Below, piece by piece: positions 1 through 9,610 of a stretch of 64,000 bases of DNA. Origin of the DNA: Sphingobium sp. SYK-6 (lineage in GTDB: Bacteria > Pseudomonadota > Alphaproteobacteria > Sphingomonadales > Sphingomonadaceae). Both the position numbers and the translations under genes were made by a program. The stretch is taken from contig NC_015976.1 of NCBI RefSeq assembly GCF_000283515.1, positions 124,001 to 188,000 on the forward strand. Direction: 5' to 3'. Every line of letters begins with the position of its first letter. Position 1 is the stretch's first letter. A model generated the notes under the pieces. The model was not told where the DNA came from. It made no database searches and worked only from the letters and a program-made list of their open reading frames with translations.

Positions 1-1
1 C

Positions 2-745
2 GAGATCATCGGCACGGACAGTGTCGCTGCCGCCGTGGAGATCGTGAACGTCGCCATCGAGGCGCTGCAGCGTGCGGGCGTGCAGGGCATCACCATCGAT
101 TTCACCCTGCCTGACCTGGTGCCGACGCTTGCTGCGGGACCGATGCCGCTGGCGTCATCGGAGGTCGAGGCGGTGCAGGCGCGGCTGGATGCCAAGGATG
201 CCGGCTCTCTGGTGGAGCTTGGCGAAGGCGCGCGCGCTTATCTGGGCCTGATCGAGGCCACCGGGCCGTTTCATGCCGCCATGGAGCGGCTGGAGGCTTT
301 CGATACCGGGCCCGCTCAAGGCGCGCTTGTCGACCGGATCGCTGCGCTGCGCGCCATCGCAAAACCGATTGGCTGGGACATCACCTTGACGCTCGACCCG
401 ACCGAACGCCATGGCTTCGAATATCAGAGCTGGTTCGGCTTCTCCGTTTTCGCGGAAGGATTCATTGGCGAGATCGGGCGGGGCGGCGCCTATCAGGTCG
501 CGCGGCCGGATGGTACGAGCGAACCGGCGATGGGCTTCTCGCTCTATCCCGATCCCCTGATCGATGCCGGCTTCGGAGCCGAATCGGCGCGGCGCCTTTT
601 CCTGCCGCTCGATCACGATCCGGTTCGCGCCGCGGAATTGCGCAGGCAGGGCTGGGTGACGGTGGCCGCGCTCTCGCGGGACGATGATCCGCAGGTGCTG
701 GGATGCGAGGCGCTGCTGGCGGGCCAGGACATTCGCGCTCTTTGA
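2..745 (+). CDS. hisZ: ATP phosphoribosyltransferase regulatory subunit HisZ (5' truncated)
   Basis: This is the C-terminal part of HisZ, the class II histidyl-tRNA-synthetase-like protein that binds the short form of HisG and allows histidine biosynthesis to start. The frame is open from base 2, so the N-terminus lies outside the window and the GTG at 35 is not the real start. The conserved class II core is visible: a GSDSVAA-like stretch, then GVQGITIDFTLPDLV, and near the end FSVFAEGFIGEIGRGG, where HisRS would have its glycine-rich motif. About 248 codons are present of a usual length near 370-390. The next gene (fnr) is separated by 137 bp and is probably an independent unit. Confidence 0.9.
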   Translation, partial: EIIGTDSVAAAVEIVNVAIEALQRAGVQGITIDFTLPDLVPTLAAGPMPLASSEVEAVQARLDAKDAGSLVELGEGARAYLGLIEATGPFHAAMERLEAFDTGPAQGALVDRIAALRAIAKPIGWDITLTLDPTERHGFEYQSWFGFSVFAEGFIGEIGRGGAYQVARPDGTSEPAMGFSLYPDPLIDAGFGAESARRLFLPLDHDPVRAAELRRQGWVTVAALSRDDDPQVLGCEALLAGQDIRAL

Positions 746-851
746 GCCCGCCTGCGGGGCGCCTGCAGGGCGAGAATCGGGCGGCCGGCAGTGATCCGCG
801 ACGGTTCCCTAGTATTATTCCTTATTTCGGGAAGAGCTTGCCAGGAGCACA

Positions 852-865
852 ATGATCTAAGTCAA
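852..865 (+). promoter_or_regulatory. FNR box in front of fnr
   Basis: The sequence ATGAT-CTAA-GTCAA matches 8 of the 10 defined bases of the FNR consensus TTGAT-N4-ATCAA. It ends 17 bp before the fnr start codon, inside the 5' leader or core promoter, a position that usually means repression. The simplest reading is negative autoregulation. A Shine-Dalgarno GGAGG lies at 873-877. Confidence 0.6.
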
Positions 866-882
866 ACAGATCGGAGGTTTCC

Positions 883-1641
883 ATGGCGCGAATGGACGTG
901 CTGCCCGTCGCTCGAGCCTATAGCGACATCGCAGGCCTAGTTGCCGCTCCCCCTCGCTGCCGCAATTGCGCCGTGCGCGACTCGGCGCTTTGCTCGAGCC
1001 TGGACAATCGTGAGCTGAGCGCGCTCAGCGACATCGGCCGGCGGCGGACCATCCCCGCAGGCCAGGTCGTCAGCTGGGCTGGCGACGCCAGCAGCAGCTG
1101 CGCCAATGTCGTGAACGGGACCCTGAAGGTCACCGCGACCATGGCGGACGGACGCGAACAGATCGTCGGCCTGCTGTTCCCGGGCGATTTCGTCGGCCAG
1201 CTTTTCTCCGACGAGACTTCGCTGACCGTGACGGCGCTTACCGACACGGATATCTGCAGTTATTCCCGCACGGCATTCGAGGGCCTGCTGGACGACCTGC
1301 CGCGGATGGAGCGGATGCTTCTCAAGCGCACCATGGCTTCGCTCAACGAAGCGCGCGACCGCATGCTGTCGCTGGGGCGCAAGAACGCGCAGGAGCGCGT
1401 GGCAGGCTTCATTCTCGATCTCGCCGATCGTTCCGGTCGCGAGGAGCATGATGGCAGCATCCATGTCCATCTGCCGATCAGCCGCGGCGGCATGGCGGAC
1501 TATCTGGGCCTCACCATCGAGACAGTGAGCCGTCAGCTAACCAACCTCAAGTCCGCCGGCATCATCAGCTTCGCCAAGGGCGATCGGGAATGCCGCATCC
1601 TGGATCGCGACCAGCTGGAGGACATCGTCAATCCGGCGTGA
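883..1641 (+). CDS. fnr: Fnr/FixK-type Crp-family oxygen-sensing regulator
   Basis: This 252-residue regulator of the Crp/Fnr family controls the switch to low oxygen. Three N-terminal cysteines, C26, C29 and C37, have the C-x2-C-x7-C spacing of cluster-binding Fnr proteins, and C125 (in DTDICSYS) is placed like the fourth ligand, so a [4Fe-4S] oxygen sensor is likely rather than a cluster-free FixK. The effector domain covers about residues 45-150, followed by the dimerisation helix. The winged HTH lies at about 200-230, with ETVSRQL as recognition helix; the E-x2-SR pattern predicts recognition of TTGAT half sites. Such boxes occur in its own leader and upstream of the next gene. ATG 883 has a good GGAGG six bases upstream. 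Confidence 0.93.
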   Translation: MARMDVLPVARAYSDIAGLVAAPPRCRNCAVRDSALCSSLDNRELSALSDIGRRRTIPAGQVVSWAGDASSSCANVVNGTLKVTATMADGREQIVGLLFPGDFVGQLFSDETSLTVTALTDTDICSYSRTAFEGLLDDLPRMERMLLKRTMASLNEARDRMLSLGRKNAQERVAGFILDLADRSGREEHDGSIHVHLPISRGGMADYLGLTIETVSRQLTNLKSAGIISFAKGDRECRILDRDQLEDIVNPA

Positions 1642-1648
1642 GGGGAGC

Positions 1649-2089
1649 CTAGGGCGCCATCCAGCTTTCCTTCAGCGCGATGGCGCGGCGGCTTCCGTCG
1701 AAAAAGCAGCGAAGCATGTATGCCAGCTGCCCGACCTGGTCCCGGTCACCTTGTCGTGATTGCTGGAGGAGCGCGTTCACCAGGTCCTGCGCGTGCATTT
1801 CATCGAGTTCGTGCATCCGGCGTAGCGCGGCCAATGCGGCGTCATTCGGACGCACGGCTGGCGGCAGGGCGGCGAAATATTGTTCCGCACGCTTGAAATG
1901 CGTGGCGGTGACATGCTCGATCCGCTCGCACAGATGCTGGATCTCCTGAGGGGCCGGCAGCGCGGGCAAGCCATCGGCCAGCGTTTCGAGGTCGCGGCAG
2001 AGCATACGCTGCACAATATGATCCTCCCGGATCGCATCGTAGCTGGGCGGCTCGGGCAGCAGGGAAGGGGGGAGGCTTGGGGGGGGCAT
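1649..2089 (-). CDS. Hemerythrin-like (HHE-type) helical protein
   Basis: This is a 146-residue, largely helical soluble protein. The histidine pattern resembles a hemerythrin/HHE metal-binding domain: H24 in REDH, H64 and E69 in HFKRAE, and H93 and H99 in RRMHELDEMH. The final helix carries SRRAIALKES where a last His ligand is normally found, so the site may be incomplete or different. Hemerythrin-like proteins bind O2, NO or a di-iron centre. The gene converges on fnr and has a strong FNR box 58 bp upstream of its ATG, which fits a role in low-oxygen or nitrosative physiology. A GAGGAG precedes the start. The family call rests on the pattern only; no domain search was made. Confidence 0.6.
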   Translation of the reverse strand: MPPPSLPPSLLPEPPSYDAIREDHIVQRMLCRDLETLADGLPALPAPQEIQHLCERIEHVTATHFKRAEQYFAALPPAVRPNDAALAALRRMHELDEMHAQDLVNALLQQSRQGDRDQVGQLAYMLRCFFDGSRRAIALKESWMAP

Positions 2090-2112
2090 CCGTCAGGTCT
2101 CCTCTCGCGAAT

Positions 2113-2160
2113 GTCGCTCATCATGAGCGAGCGGTGACAAAAGACCTTGATCCCGGTCAA
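2113..2160 (-). promoter_or_regulatory. FNR-activated class II promoter of the hemerythrin-like gene
   Basis: TTGAT-CCCG-GTCAA at 2147-2160 matches 9 of 10 defined FNR bases. Read on the minus strand, a -10-like CATGAT (complement of 2120-2125) puts the transcription start near 2112-2113. The FNR box centre is then about 41 bp upstream, exactly the class II activator position. The resulting leader would be about 24 nt with the GAGGAG inside it. The box is seen; the transcription start is inferred. Confidence 0.6.
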
Positions 2161-2350
2161 GGGCGAGGAGGCCGAAGAGAAGGGCCATCCGGGCCGCGTG
2201 GGACGGATCGGCATTCTCTCCTCCCGAGGAGAAGCGGAATCGCGCCTGACGAGCTGATTCGCCGAGTTGTGGCGAGACCGGGGGCCATGAAGACCGGATG
2301 GAGGTGACGGCCCTGCAATGCCGGTCCAACACTGTGCTGAGCTCTGGAAG

Positions 2351-2381
2351 TTGACAAAGATGATGACACGTCCGTGTCATC
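2351..2381 (+). promoter_or_regulatory. Promoter-like site overlapped by a perfect dyad operator
   Basis: GATGACACG at 2362-2370 and CGTGTCATC at 2373-2381 form a perfect 9-bp inverted repeat around TC. A consensus -35 TTGACA lies at 2351-2356, and TGTCAT at 2375-2380 (4 of 6 for a -10, spacer 18) sits inside the right arm, so a bound repressor would cover the promoter. The next gene in this direction is the amidoligase operon 420 bp downstream. The repressor is not identifiable from the window. Confidence 0.45.
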
Positions 2382-2752
2382 TTCCGCTTCCCTGAACTTT
2401 GCGGCGAGGAAATTGAGGCGGATGCCAGCGCCTGTCCCGGCAAGCTTGCGCGGCCTGACCGGATGATTGAACCCTCCAATGAGAAAGAGCCGTGCCTTGC
2501 CTGCCCCTGTCGACAGGCGCGGCGTCCAGAATGGCTGCCACGGCAGAGGGTCTGTAGGACAGGGGAAAAGCGAGGCTGAGGTGGGAGCGGCGGGCCGCTA
2601 TCCAGCGCGCTTCTCCGTCCCCCCAATGCGAATGGCGCGGGCCCCTGCATCGGCGCCATCCCCGGGCGCACCCCGCTGATACTCACCTTCGGAGGGTGAC
2701 CGAGCCCATAAAGGCACAAATTTTCCCCGGACCACCTCACCACGCATGTCCG

Positions 2753-2776
2753 TTGCGCATTGTCTATTGCGCATTG
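2753..2776 (+). repeat. 10-bp direct repeat in the amidoligase operon leader
   Basis: TTGCGCATTG occurs twice, 14 bp apart, within 50 bp of the predicted ATG at 2802. It is followed by an AT-rich CACAATATTTGCG. It could be part of the promoter or an activator site, or chance repetition. Confidence 0.35.
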
Positions 2777-2801
2777 CACAATATTTGCGTTGATTGCCCG
2801 G

Positions 2802-5800
2802 ATGCTCAAAGCCGCCGTCTATCACCGCACCGCCTATCACTACAGCCGGCCTGTCCGCCTTGGCCCCCAGATGGTGCGCCTGCGGCCTGCCCCGCATAGC
2901 CGGACCAAGGTGCCGAACTATGCTCTGCGCATCGAGCCGGACAACCACTTCATCAACTGGCAGCAGGATCCCCATGGCAACTGGCAGGCCCGGCTGGTGT
3001 TTCCCGAGCCTGTCGACCGTTTCGTGGTCGAAGTGGACCTGCTGGCCGACCTCGACGTCATCAATCCGTTCGACTTCTTCGTGGAGCCTTATGCGGAAAA
3101 TTACCCGTTCGCTTATGAGGAGGCGCTTGCCAGCGATCTTGCTGCCTATTTCGATCTCGAGGTGCAGGGGCCGCTGTTTGAGTCACTGGTCGCGCAGCAT
3201 GCCGGGCATCAGGGCCGCACGATCGATTTCCTCGTCGACATCAATCGCCAGCTCGAACAGCGCGTCGGCTATGTGATCCGCATGGAGACGGGCGTGCAGA
3301 CGCCCGAGGAGACATTGCGGATCGGCACCGGCTCGTGCCGGGACAGCGCGTGGCTGCTGGTGCAGCTGCTGCGCCGGCTGGGCTTCGCTGCGCGCTTCGT
3401 TTCCGGCTATTCGATCCAGCTCGTGGCGGATGTCGAGCCGGTCGAGGGGCCCAAGGGCGTGAGCCAGGATGTGGTGGACCTTCATGCCTGGGCGGAAGTC
3501 TATGTGCCCGGCGCCGGCTGGATCGCGCTCGACGCCACGTCCGGCATGTTCGCCGGCGAAGGGCATATCCCGCTCTGCGCCACGCCGCATTATCGTTCCG
3601 CCGCGCCGATCGAAGGCATGGCCGAGCCGGCCGAGGTCGACTTCCGGTTCGAGATGCGCGTCTCCCGCATCGCGGAAGCGGTCCGCATCACCAAGCCGTT
3701 CACGGACGAGCGCTGGTCAGCCGTGCAGGCACTCGGCGAGCAGGTGGATGCCGATCTCGCCGCGCAGGACGTGCGTCTCACCACGGGGGGCGAACCCACC
3801 TTCGTCGCCGTGGATGGGGGGCAGGAAGACGAGTGGAATGGCGGCGCCGTCGGCCCCACCAAGCAAGGCTATGCCGACAGGCTGACCCGCGCCCTGCGCG
3901 CGAAGTTCGCGCCCGGCGGCATGCTCCATCACGGGCAGGGCAAATGGTATCCGGGTGAAAGTCTGCCGCGCTGGGCCTATGCCATCTACTGGCGCAAGGA
4001 TGGCGCACCGGTGTGGCGCGACGCGACCCTCATCGCGCAGGAGGATGGTGAAGGCAAGGCGCCCGCCACGCCCGCGATGGCGGAGCGCTTCATGGCCGGG
4101 CTGGCCGCCGGGCTGGGTGTGGGGCCAAGCTATGTGCTCCCGGTGTTCGAGGACGAGGAGGAATGGGCGAAGAAGGAAGAAGCGCTTCCCCTCAACGTCA
4201 CGCCCGAGGACAACAAGCTCGACGACATCGAAGCGCGTGAACGGATGCGCAAAGCCTATGAGCATGGGCTCTCCAACGCCATCGGCTACGCGCTGCCGAT
4301 CCAGCGCTGGCAGGCTGCGCAACCCGCGCCGCGCTGGATGAGCGAAGTGTGGAGCGTGCGCCGGGGCCGGCTCCGCGCGGTGCCGGGCGACAGTTCGCTG
4401 GGCTATCGCCTGCCGCTCGGGGCGCTGCCTTATGTCCCGCCGGCCGCCTTCCCCTATATCCACCCGCGCGACACCAGCGAACCACGCGAGCCGCTGGCCG
4501 ATTTCCATGTCCAGCGCACCGAGCGCGCGGCCAGGCCCGATCCGCGCGAGCAGATGGTGGCCTCGCGCAGCGAAGCGCCGGACACCGCGGCGCAGGAGCG
4601 CGTCGAGCAGGAATTCATCGAAGGCGCGGTCCGCACTGCCATCACGGTGGAACCCAAGGCGCATTATCTCTCCGTGTTCCTGCCGCCGGTCCGCGCGCTG
4701 GAGGATTATCTGGAGCTGGTGGCGGAAGTGGAAGCGGTGGCATCCGCGCTGCAGGTGGAAGTGCGGATCGAAGGCTATGCCCCGCCGCCGGACCCCCGCC
4801 TGCAGGTGCTCAAGATCACGCCGGACCCCGGAGTCATCGAAGTCAATATCCAGCCCGTCGCGACCTGGGCGGAGACGGTGGACCTCACCGAATCGCTGTA
4901 TGACATCGCGCGCGAGCACGGGCTGACCGCGGACAAGTTCATGATCGATGGCCGGGCGGTGGGCACCGGCGGGGGCAACCACATCGTGCTGGGTGGGCCG
5001 AGCCTTGAGGATTCGCCGTTCATCCGCCGGCCGGACCTGCTCAAGAGCTTCGTCCTTTACTGGCAGCGGCACCCCTCGCTCAGCTATCTCTTCTCCGGCC
5101 TTTTCATCGGGCCGACAAGCCAGGCGCCCCGCATCGACGAGGCGCGGCATGACGGCCTCTACGAGCTGGAAGTCGCGCTGGCGCAGGTGCCCGGGCCGGG
5201 GGCAGGCGAGATGCCGCCGCCATGGCTGGTCGACCGGCTGTTCCGCAACCTGCTGGTCGACGTGACCGGTAACACGCATCGCACCGAGATCTGCATCGAC
5301 AAGCTCTTCTCGCCCGACGGCCCGACCGGCCGTTTGGGCCTGGTGGAATTCCGCGGGTTCGAGATGCCGCCGGATGCGCGGATGAGCCTGGCGCAGCAGC
5401 TCCTGCTGCGTGCCCTCACGGCCTGGTTCTGGCGCGCGCCGCAGGATGGCGGGCTCGTGCGCTGGGGAACCCGCCTCCACGACCGCTTCATGCTGCCGCA
5501 TTTCGTATGGAGCGATTTCCTCGATGTGCTCGCGGACCTGCGGCACGCCGGCTATGTGTTCGACCCCGCCTGGTTCGAGGCGCAGCGCCAGTTCCGCTTT
5601 CCGGTCCATGGCACGGTGCGCGCCGGTGGCGTGGAGCTGGAGATCGCCCATGCGCTGGAGCCATGGCATGTGCTGGGCGAGACCGGCGCGATCGGCGGCA
5701 CGGTGCGCTATGTCGACAGCTCGACAGAGCGGTTGCAGGTGCGAGTGAGCGGCCTTGTGGAAGGGCGCCATGTCGTCGCCTGCAATGGGCGACGCGTGCC

Positions 5801-6146
5801 GATGACGCCGACCGGCGTGGTGGGCGAAGCAGTGGGCGGGGTCCGCTACAAGGCCTGGGCACCCTCGGACTGCCTGCATCCGCGCCTGCCCGTGAATGCG
5901 CCGCTGACCTTCGACATATTCGACCAGTGGAGCGGGCGATCGCTCGGCGGCTGCGTCTATCATGTGGCGCATCCGGGTGGTCGCAACTATGATGACGTGC
6001 CGATCAATGCCTATGAGGCAGAAGCGCGGCGCAAGGCGCGGTTCCAGGATCATGGCCATACGCCGGGATCGATGGCGCTGCCGCTCGAGGAGAAGACAGG
6101 GGAATTCCCATTGACGCTTGACCTGCGCCGCCCCCCGAGCTTGTGA
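2802..6146 (+). CDS. Transglutaminase-like / DUF2126 putative amidoligase fusion protein
   Basis: This large protein (1114 residues) combines two enzymes. The N-terminal 290 residues are a bacterial transglutaminase-like domain with its thiol-protease triad C179 (GTGSCRDS), H228 (DLHAWAEV) and D244 (IALDATSG). From about residue 300, starting near [10 protein letters not shown], comes DUF2126, a family assigned to the glutamine-synthetase-like amidoligase fold, expected to form amide bonds with ATP. ATG 2802 is chosen because the family starts right at this K-A-A-x-Y-H-R-T-x-Y strand; an upstream TTG at 2760 is in frame but less likely. No clear Shine-Dalgarno sequence precedes it. The stop overlaps the next start (GTGA), so the two genes are translationally coupled. 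Substrate and product are unknown. Confidence 0.9.
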   Translation: MLKAAVYHRTAYHYSRPVRLGPQMVRLRPAPHSRTKVPNYALRIEPDNHFINWQQDPHGNWQARLVFPEPVDRFVVEVDLLADLDVINPFDFFVEPYAENYPFAYEEALASDLAAYFDLEVQGPLFESLVAQHAGHQGRTIDFLVDINRQLEQRVGYVIRMETGVQTPEETLRIGTGSCRDSAWLLVQLLRRLGFAARFVSGYSIQLVADVEPVEGPKGVSQDVVDLHAWAEVYVPGAGWIALDATSGMFAGEGHIPLCATPHYRSAAPIEGMAEPAEVDFRFEMRVSRIAEAVRITKPFTDERWSAVQALGEQVDADLAAQDVRLTTGGEPTFVAVDGGQEDEWNGGAVGPTKQGYADRLTRALRAKFAPGGMLHHGQGKWYPGESLPRWAYAIYWRKDGAPVWRDATLIAQEDGEGKAPATPAMAERFMAGLAAGLGVGPSYVLPVFEDEEEWAKKEEALPLNVTPEDNKLDDIEARERMRKAYEHGLSNAIGYALPIQRWQAAQPAPRWMSEVWSVRRGRLRAVPGDSSLGYRLPLGALPYVPPAAFPYIHPRDTSEPREPLADFHVQRTERAARPDPREQMVASRSEAPDTAAQERVEQEFIEGAVRTAITVEPKAHYLSVFLPPVRALEDYLELVAEVEAVASALQVEVRIEGYAPPPDPRLQVLKITPDPGVIEVNIQPVATWAETVDLTESLYDIAREHGLTADKFMIDGRAVGTGGGNHIVLGGPSLEDSPFIRRPDLLKSFVLYWQRHPSLSYLFSGLFIGPTSQAPRIDEARHDGLYELEVALAQVPGPGAGEMPPPWLVDRLFRNLLVDVTGNTHRTEICIDKLFSPDGPTGRLGLVEFRGFEMPPDARMSLAQQLLLRALTAWFWRAPQDGGLVRWGTRLHDRFMLPHFVWSDFLDVLADLRHAGYVFDPAWFEAQRQFRFPVHGTVRAGGVELEIAHALEPWHVLGETGAIGGTVRYVDSSTERLQVRVSGLVEGRHVVACNGRRVPMTPTGVVGEAVGGVRYKAWAPSDCLHPRLPVNAPLTFDIFDQWSGRSLGGCVYHVAHPGGRNYDDVPINAYEAEARRKARFQDHGHTPGSMALPLEEKTGEFPLTLDLRRPPSL

Positions 6147-8644
6147 CACGGATGGCAGGCGCCACAGTGACCATGGAAGATTTCGATCCCGCCCTGCAGC
6201 GTTACCGGCGGGAAGCCAGCCGCAGCGACCTGATGCTGAGCGCGCAGGGCGATCCGCGCATGGCCGCATGCTGGCAGTCCATGCTGGCCACGCTCGCCGG
6301 GCCGGACCGGGGCGGCCTTTCCGGCCTGCAGGAGCGCACGGCGCAGCAGGTGCTCGATCTGGGCATGGCCTTTCGGCTGACCGGCGAAGTGGAGGAGCGG
6401 GTCTGGCCGCTCAGCCCGGTTCCCATATTGCTCCACGCGACCGAATGGCGCGGAATCGAGGATGGCCTCGCGCAACGGGCCGACCTGCTCGAAGCGGTGC
6501 TGGACGATGTCTATGGAGCGGGACGCCTCGTGCAGGAAGGCGCGCTGCCTGCCGCTATCGTCACCGGCAGTCCCGACTACTGGCGCCAGATGCAGGCCAT
6601 CCCGCCGCCGCATGGACATCGGCTGCAATTCTATGCCGCCGACATGGCGCGCGGGCCCGGCGGGGAATGGCGCGTGCTGGCCGATTATGTCCGCTCGCCG
6701 GTGGGGGCCGGATACGCGCTGGAAAACCGGCTGGCGATGACCAGAGCGACGGACGATGCGCTGGGCGCCATGAACTTCGCCCGGCTGGCGCCTTTCTTCG
6801 CCAGCTTCCGGCAGGGACTGGCGGCGATCTGCGCCCGCCCGGATCCGCGCATCGCCCTGCTTACGCAGGGGCGATACAATCAGAGCTATCCCGAGCAGGC
6901 GCATCTGGCCCGTTATCTGGGCATATTGCTGGTGGAGGGCGATGACCTGACCGTCCGCGACGGGCAGCTGTTCGTCCGCACGATCGAAGGCGTCAAGCGC
7001 GTGGACGGTGTCTGGCGCCGCATGGGCACCGATCTGCTGGATCCCCTGGCATTCGACGCGCGCTCGACTATCGGCGTACCGGATCTGTTCGAGGCGATCC
7101 GGACGGGTGGCCTTGCCATGGCGAACTGGCCGGGTGCCGGGCTGGTGGAAACGCCCGCCCTTGCCGCTTTCCTGCCGCGGCTGAGCAAGCGCCTGCGGAG
7201 CGAAGCGCTGCGCATTCCCAATGTCGCGACCTGGTGGTGCGGTCAGAAGAGCGAACGCGAGCATGTGCGCGCGCATGTCGATACGCTGGCCATCGGTTCC
7301 GCCTTCGGCCTGCCGGTGCCTGCCATCCCGCACGGCCGCGCCCGGCTCGCCGCGCGGCTGAGCAGCTCGGAGCGCGCCGCCTTCCTGGCGGAGCTGGATC
7401 AGCGGCCCGTCGATTATATCGGGCAGGAACTGGTGCGGCTCTCGACGACGCCGGCGCTGGTCGGCGGCCAGCTCCTCCCCCGCCCCTTCATCCTTCGGAC
7501 CTTCCTCGCCCGGGATGCGCAAGGCAACTGGTGCGCCATGCCGGGAGGCTTCGCACGCCTCGCCGCCCATGACGACATGCGCGCGGTGCTGATGGGCGAG
7601 GGCGACATGTCCGCCGATGTCTGCATCGTCGCCGACGAGCCGCAGCCGGCCATGACGCTGCTGGAAACCGGCAAGGCGATCAGCATCCGGCGCGTGGCGG
7701 GCACGCTGCCCAGCAAGGCGGCCGACAATTTCTTCTGGCTGGCGCGCTATCTGGAGCGGGGCGAAATGGTGCTGCGCATGGTGCGCGTGCTCATCGGCGG
7801 CAGCATCGAGGCGGAAACCGCGTCCTCGCTCGACCAGCCCACGCTGCGCCGCGTTGCGGACGTGCTGATCGCCTGGGGCGCGGCGACAAACGCCGCCGTG
7901 ACGGGCGGCATCCACCCGCTATGCGTCCATGCCCTGAGCGATCCGAAGATGCCCGGCAGCGTGCACGCGCTTTTCGAGGCGGCCGAGGCCATCGGACGGG
8001 GCTTGCGCGAGAGGCTCGCGATCGATTTCTGGAGGCTGCTCAACCGGGGGCTGGGCGATGTCGCCGCGATGCAGGGGTCACAGCTCATGGCGCATGTCGC
8101 CCGGCTGCTGGATCGCTGTGCGTCGCTTTCCGGCCTTTCTGCGGAAAACATGATGCGCGGGGCCGGCTGGCGCTTCCTCGACATGGGTCGGCGGCTCGAG
8201 CGCGCGGTGCACATTTGTCGGCTGGTCAAGACCTTTGCGGGCGACAATGCCAGCGCGCACGATCTCAATCTCCTGCTGGACCTCTCCGACTGCCAGATCA
8301 GCTATCGCACCCGCTATCTCGCCGGCCTCGCGCTTGCGCCAGTGCGTGACATGCTGGTGCTGGAGCCGGGCAATCCACGGTCGCTGGCGTTCCAGGCCGA
8401 TGCTCTGCTGGAGCATCTCTCGGCGCTGCCCACGCTGCGTGACGATGGCATGCCCGAGCGGCCGGTGCAGATCGCCAATGCCATCGCCGCGCGGCTGCGC
8501 GCCACGACGGCCGAGACGCTTGCGGCAGGCGACCTCGACTTCATCGAGCGGCAGCTTCTCGACCTGTCCGACAGCATCAATGACCGCTTCTTCCTCAAGG
8601 GGGAGGATGCCCCGCGCGCGTCGGGCATGACCCGGCTCGCATGA
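6143..8644 (+). CDS. Circularly permuted ATP-grasp peptide ligase fused to an alpha-E domain
   Basis: This 833-residue fusion starts with a circularly permuted ATP-grasp module (roughly residues 80-480), with recognisable segments such as [20 protein letters not shown] and the [12 protein letters not shown] region. An alpha-E helical domain follows (about 520-820), marked by [14 protein letters not shown] near residue 527. ATP-grasp enzymes of this kind join a carboxylate to an amine; the alpha-E domain is known almost only from these operons. The GTG at 6143 overlaps the stop of the upstream gene by 4 bp. ATG codons at 6152 and 6173 are possible alternative starts, and the latter gives [14 protein letters not shown], a more typical beginning. 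It is followed after 10 bp by a second transglutaminase. Confidence 0.9.
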   Translation: MTRMAGATVTMEDFDPALQRYRREASRSDLMLSAQGDPRMAACWQSMLATLAGPDRGGLSGLQERTAQQVLDLGMAFRLTGEVEERVWPLSPVPILLHATEWRGIEDGLAQRADLLEAVLDDVYGAGRLVQEGALPAAIVTGSPDYWRQMQAIPPPHGHRLQFYAADMARGPGGEWRVLADYVRSPVGAGYALENRLAMTRATDDALGAMNFARLAPFFASFRQGLAAICARPDPRIALLTQGRYNQSYPEQAHLARYLGILLVEGDDLTVRDGQLFVRTIEGVKRVDGVWRRMGTDLLDPLAFDARSTIGVPDLFEAIRTGGLAMANWPGAGLVETPALAAFLPRLSKRLRSEALRIPNVATWWCGQKSEREHVRAHVDTLAIGSAFGLPVPAIPHGRARLAARLSSSERAAFLAELDQRPVDYIGQELVRLSTTPALVGGQLLPRPFILRTFLARDAQGNWCAMPGGFARLAAHDDMRAVLMGEGDMSADVCIVADEPQPAMTLLETGKAISIRRVAGTLPSKAADNFFWLARYLERGEMVLRMVRVLIGGSIEAETASSLDQPTLRRVADVLIAWGAATNAAVTGGIHPLCVHALSDPKMPGSVHALFEAAEAIGRGLRERLAIDFWRLLNRGLGDVAAMQGSQLMAHVARLLDRCASLSGLSAENMMRGAGWRFLDMGRRLERAVHICRLVKTFAGDNASAHDLNLLLDLSDCQISYRTRYLAGLALAPVRDMLVLEPGNPRSLAFQADALLEHLSALPTLRDDGMPERPVQIANAIAARLRATTAETLAAGDLDFIERQLLDLSDSINDRFFLKGEDAPRASGMTRLA

Positions 8645-8654
8645 AGGTGCCCGC

Positions 8655-9551
8655 ATGAGATACAAGGTCAGCCACATCATCCGGGTCAATTATAATCCGC
8701 TCGTGCGCCTGGCGCATTTCAACCTGCGCCTGGCACCGATTCCCTGGCCCGGGCAGCAGGTCGATCAATACGAGCTCGCCGTTGATCCGCTGCCGGATCG
8801 GCGGGAGGAGCGGCCGGGCGCCTATCCTTTCAAGCTCGTGCGCGTCGAGATCATGAAGCCCATATCGACGCTTGAAGTGCGCTCGACCTTCATCGCCGAG
8901 GTCGGCGATGCGGAACTGGATTTCGCGGCCTCAGGGCTGACCATCGCACAGGTGGCCAAGGCGGCCCTTGAGGTGCGGCGGCTGGATGCCATGGCGCCGC
9001 CCCATTATCTTTTCCCGTCCCGCCTGCTGCCTGCCACGCCGCAGATCGCGCAATGGGCAAGACCCCTCCTGCCGCCGGACGCGGACTGCCTGAGCAGCGC
9101 TCTCGCCCTGGCCCAGACCATCCGGTCCAGCTTCCGGTATGACACGAGCGCGACGCAGGCGGATACGCCGGTCGCCGACGCCTTCGCTATCAGGCGTGGG
9201 GTCTGCCAGGATTTCGCCCATGTGCTGATCGTGGCCCTGCGGTCGGTGGGGCTGCCTGCGGCTTATGTGAGCGGCTATCTGCGCACTTATCCGCCCCCGG
9301 GTCAGCCGCGACTGGTCGGCGCTGACGCGATGCACGCCTGGGTGGCGCTCTGGTGCGGGCCGCAACGGGGCTGGGTCGGCATTGATCCCACCAACGGCGT
9401 GATGGCCAATGCCGATCATCTGGTCGTGGCCATGGGGCGCGATTATTCGGACATCTCGCCGATCGACGGGGTGTTCGTGGGCGGCGCCTCGCAGAAGACC
9501 TATAATTCGGTCGACGTCTCGCCGATCGATACGCGGACGATGGCGAGCTGA
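8655..9551 (+). CDS. Transglutaminase family protein (third gene of the amidoligase operon)
   Basis: This 298-residue protein has an N-terminal beta-rich transglutaminase-like region (about 1-140) and a catalytic core with C184 (RGVCQDFAH), H227 (DAMHAWVAL) and D244 (GIDPTNGV). It is a separate paralogue of the N-terminal domain of the first operon gene and presumably cleaves or transfers peptide bonds made by the two ligases. It has no signal peptide, so it acts in the cytoplasm. It lies 10 bp after the ATP-grasp gene and closes the operon. The proteasome-like Anbu peptidase often linked to such operons is absent here. Confidence 0.9.
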   Translation: MRYKVSHIIRVNYNPLVRLAHFNLRLAPIPWPGQQVDQYELAVDPLPDRREERPGAYPFKLVRVEIMKPISTLEVRSTFIAEVGDAELDFAASGLTIAQVAKAALEVRRLDAMAPPHYLFPSRLLPATPQIAQWARPLLPPDADCLSSALALAQTIRSSFRYDTSATQADTPVADAFAIRRGVCQDFAHVLIVALRSVGLPAAYVSGYLRTYPPPGQPRLVGADAMHAWVALWCGPQRGWVGIDPTNGVMANADHLVVAMGRDYSDISPIDGVFVGGASQKTYNSVDVSPIDTRTMAS

Positions 9552-9557
9552 CGCAAC

Positions 9558-9586
9558 AAAAACGGCGCCGAACCCGTCGGCGCCGT
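9558..9586 (-). terminator. Intrinsic terminator of rpsT
   Basis: A perfect 10-bp stem (9562-9571 with 9577-9586) with a 5-nt loop is followed on the minus strand by TTTTT. It lies 24 bp after the rpsT stop. The same hairpin also follows the transglutaminase stop on the plus strand but lacks a T run there. Confidence 0.85.
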
Positions 9587-9610
9587 CTTCAATATCCCGA
9601 AGGAATGAAT

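Larger units (their letters stand above)
2161..2801. other. Long intergenic stretch without a convincing gene
   Basis: About 640 bp separate the hemerythrin-like promoter from the transglutaminase operon. The short open frames here have no Shine-Dalgarno sequence, no family-like composition and mostly run antisense to each other, so I call none of them. Non-coding signals inside are a perfect 20-bp dyad at 2362-2381 next to a TTGACA, and a 10-bp direct repeat (TTGCGCATTG) at 2753-2762 and 2767-2776 just before the operon start. Confidence 0.5.

Noticed and set aside
2467-2679. A 70-codon frame in the region before the amidoligase operon
   Set aside because: It has no ribosome site, is Pro/Arg/Ala-rich as random GC-rich frames are, and no family features are visible.
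3717-6269. A very long frame on the minus strand across the amidoligase gene
   Set aside because: It is antisense to a well-recognised fused enzyme. Long antisense frames arise from GC-rich codon usage, and the product has no family features.
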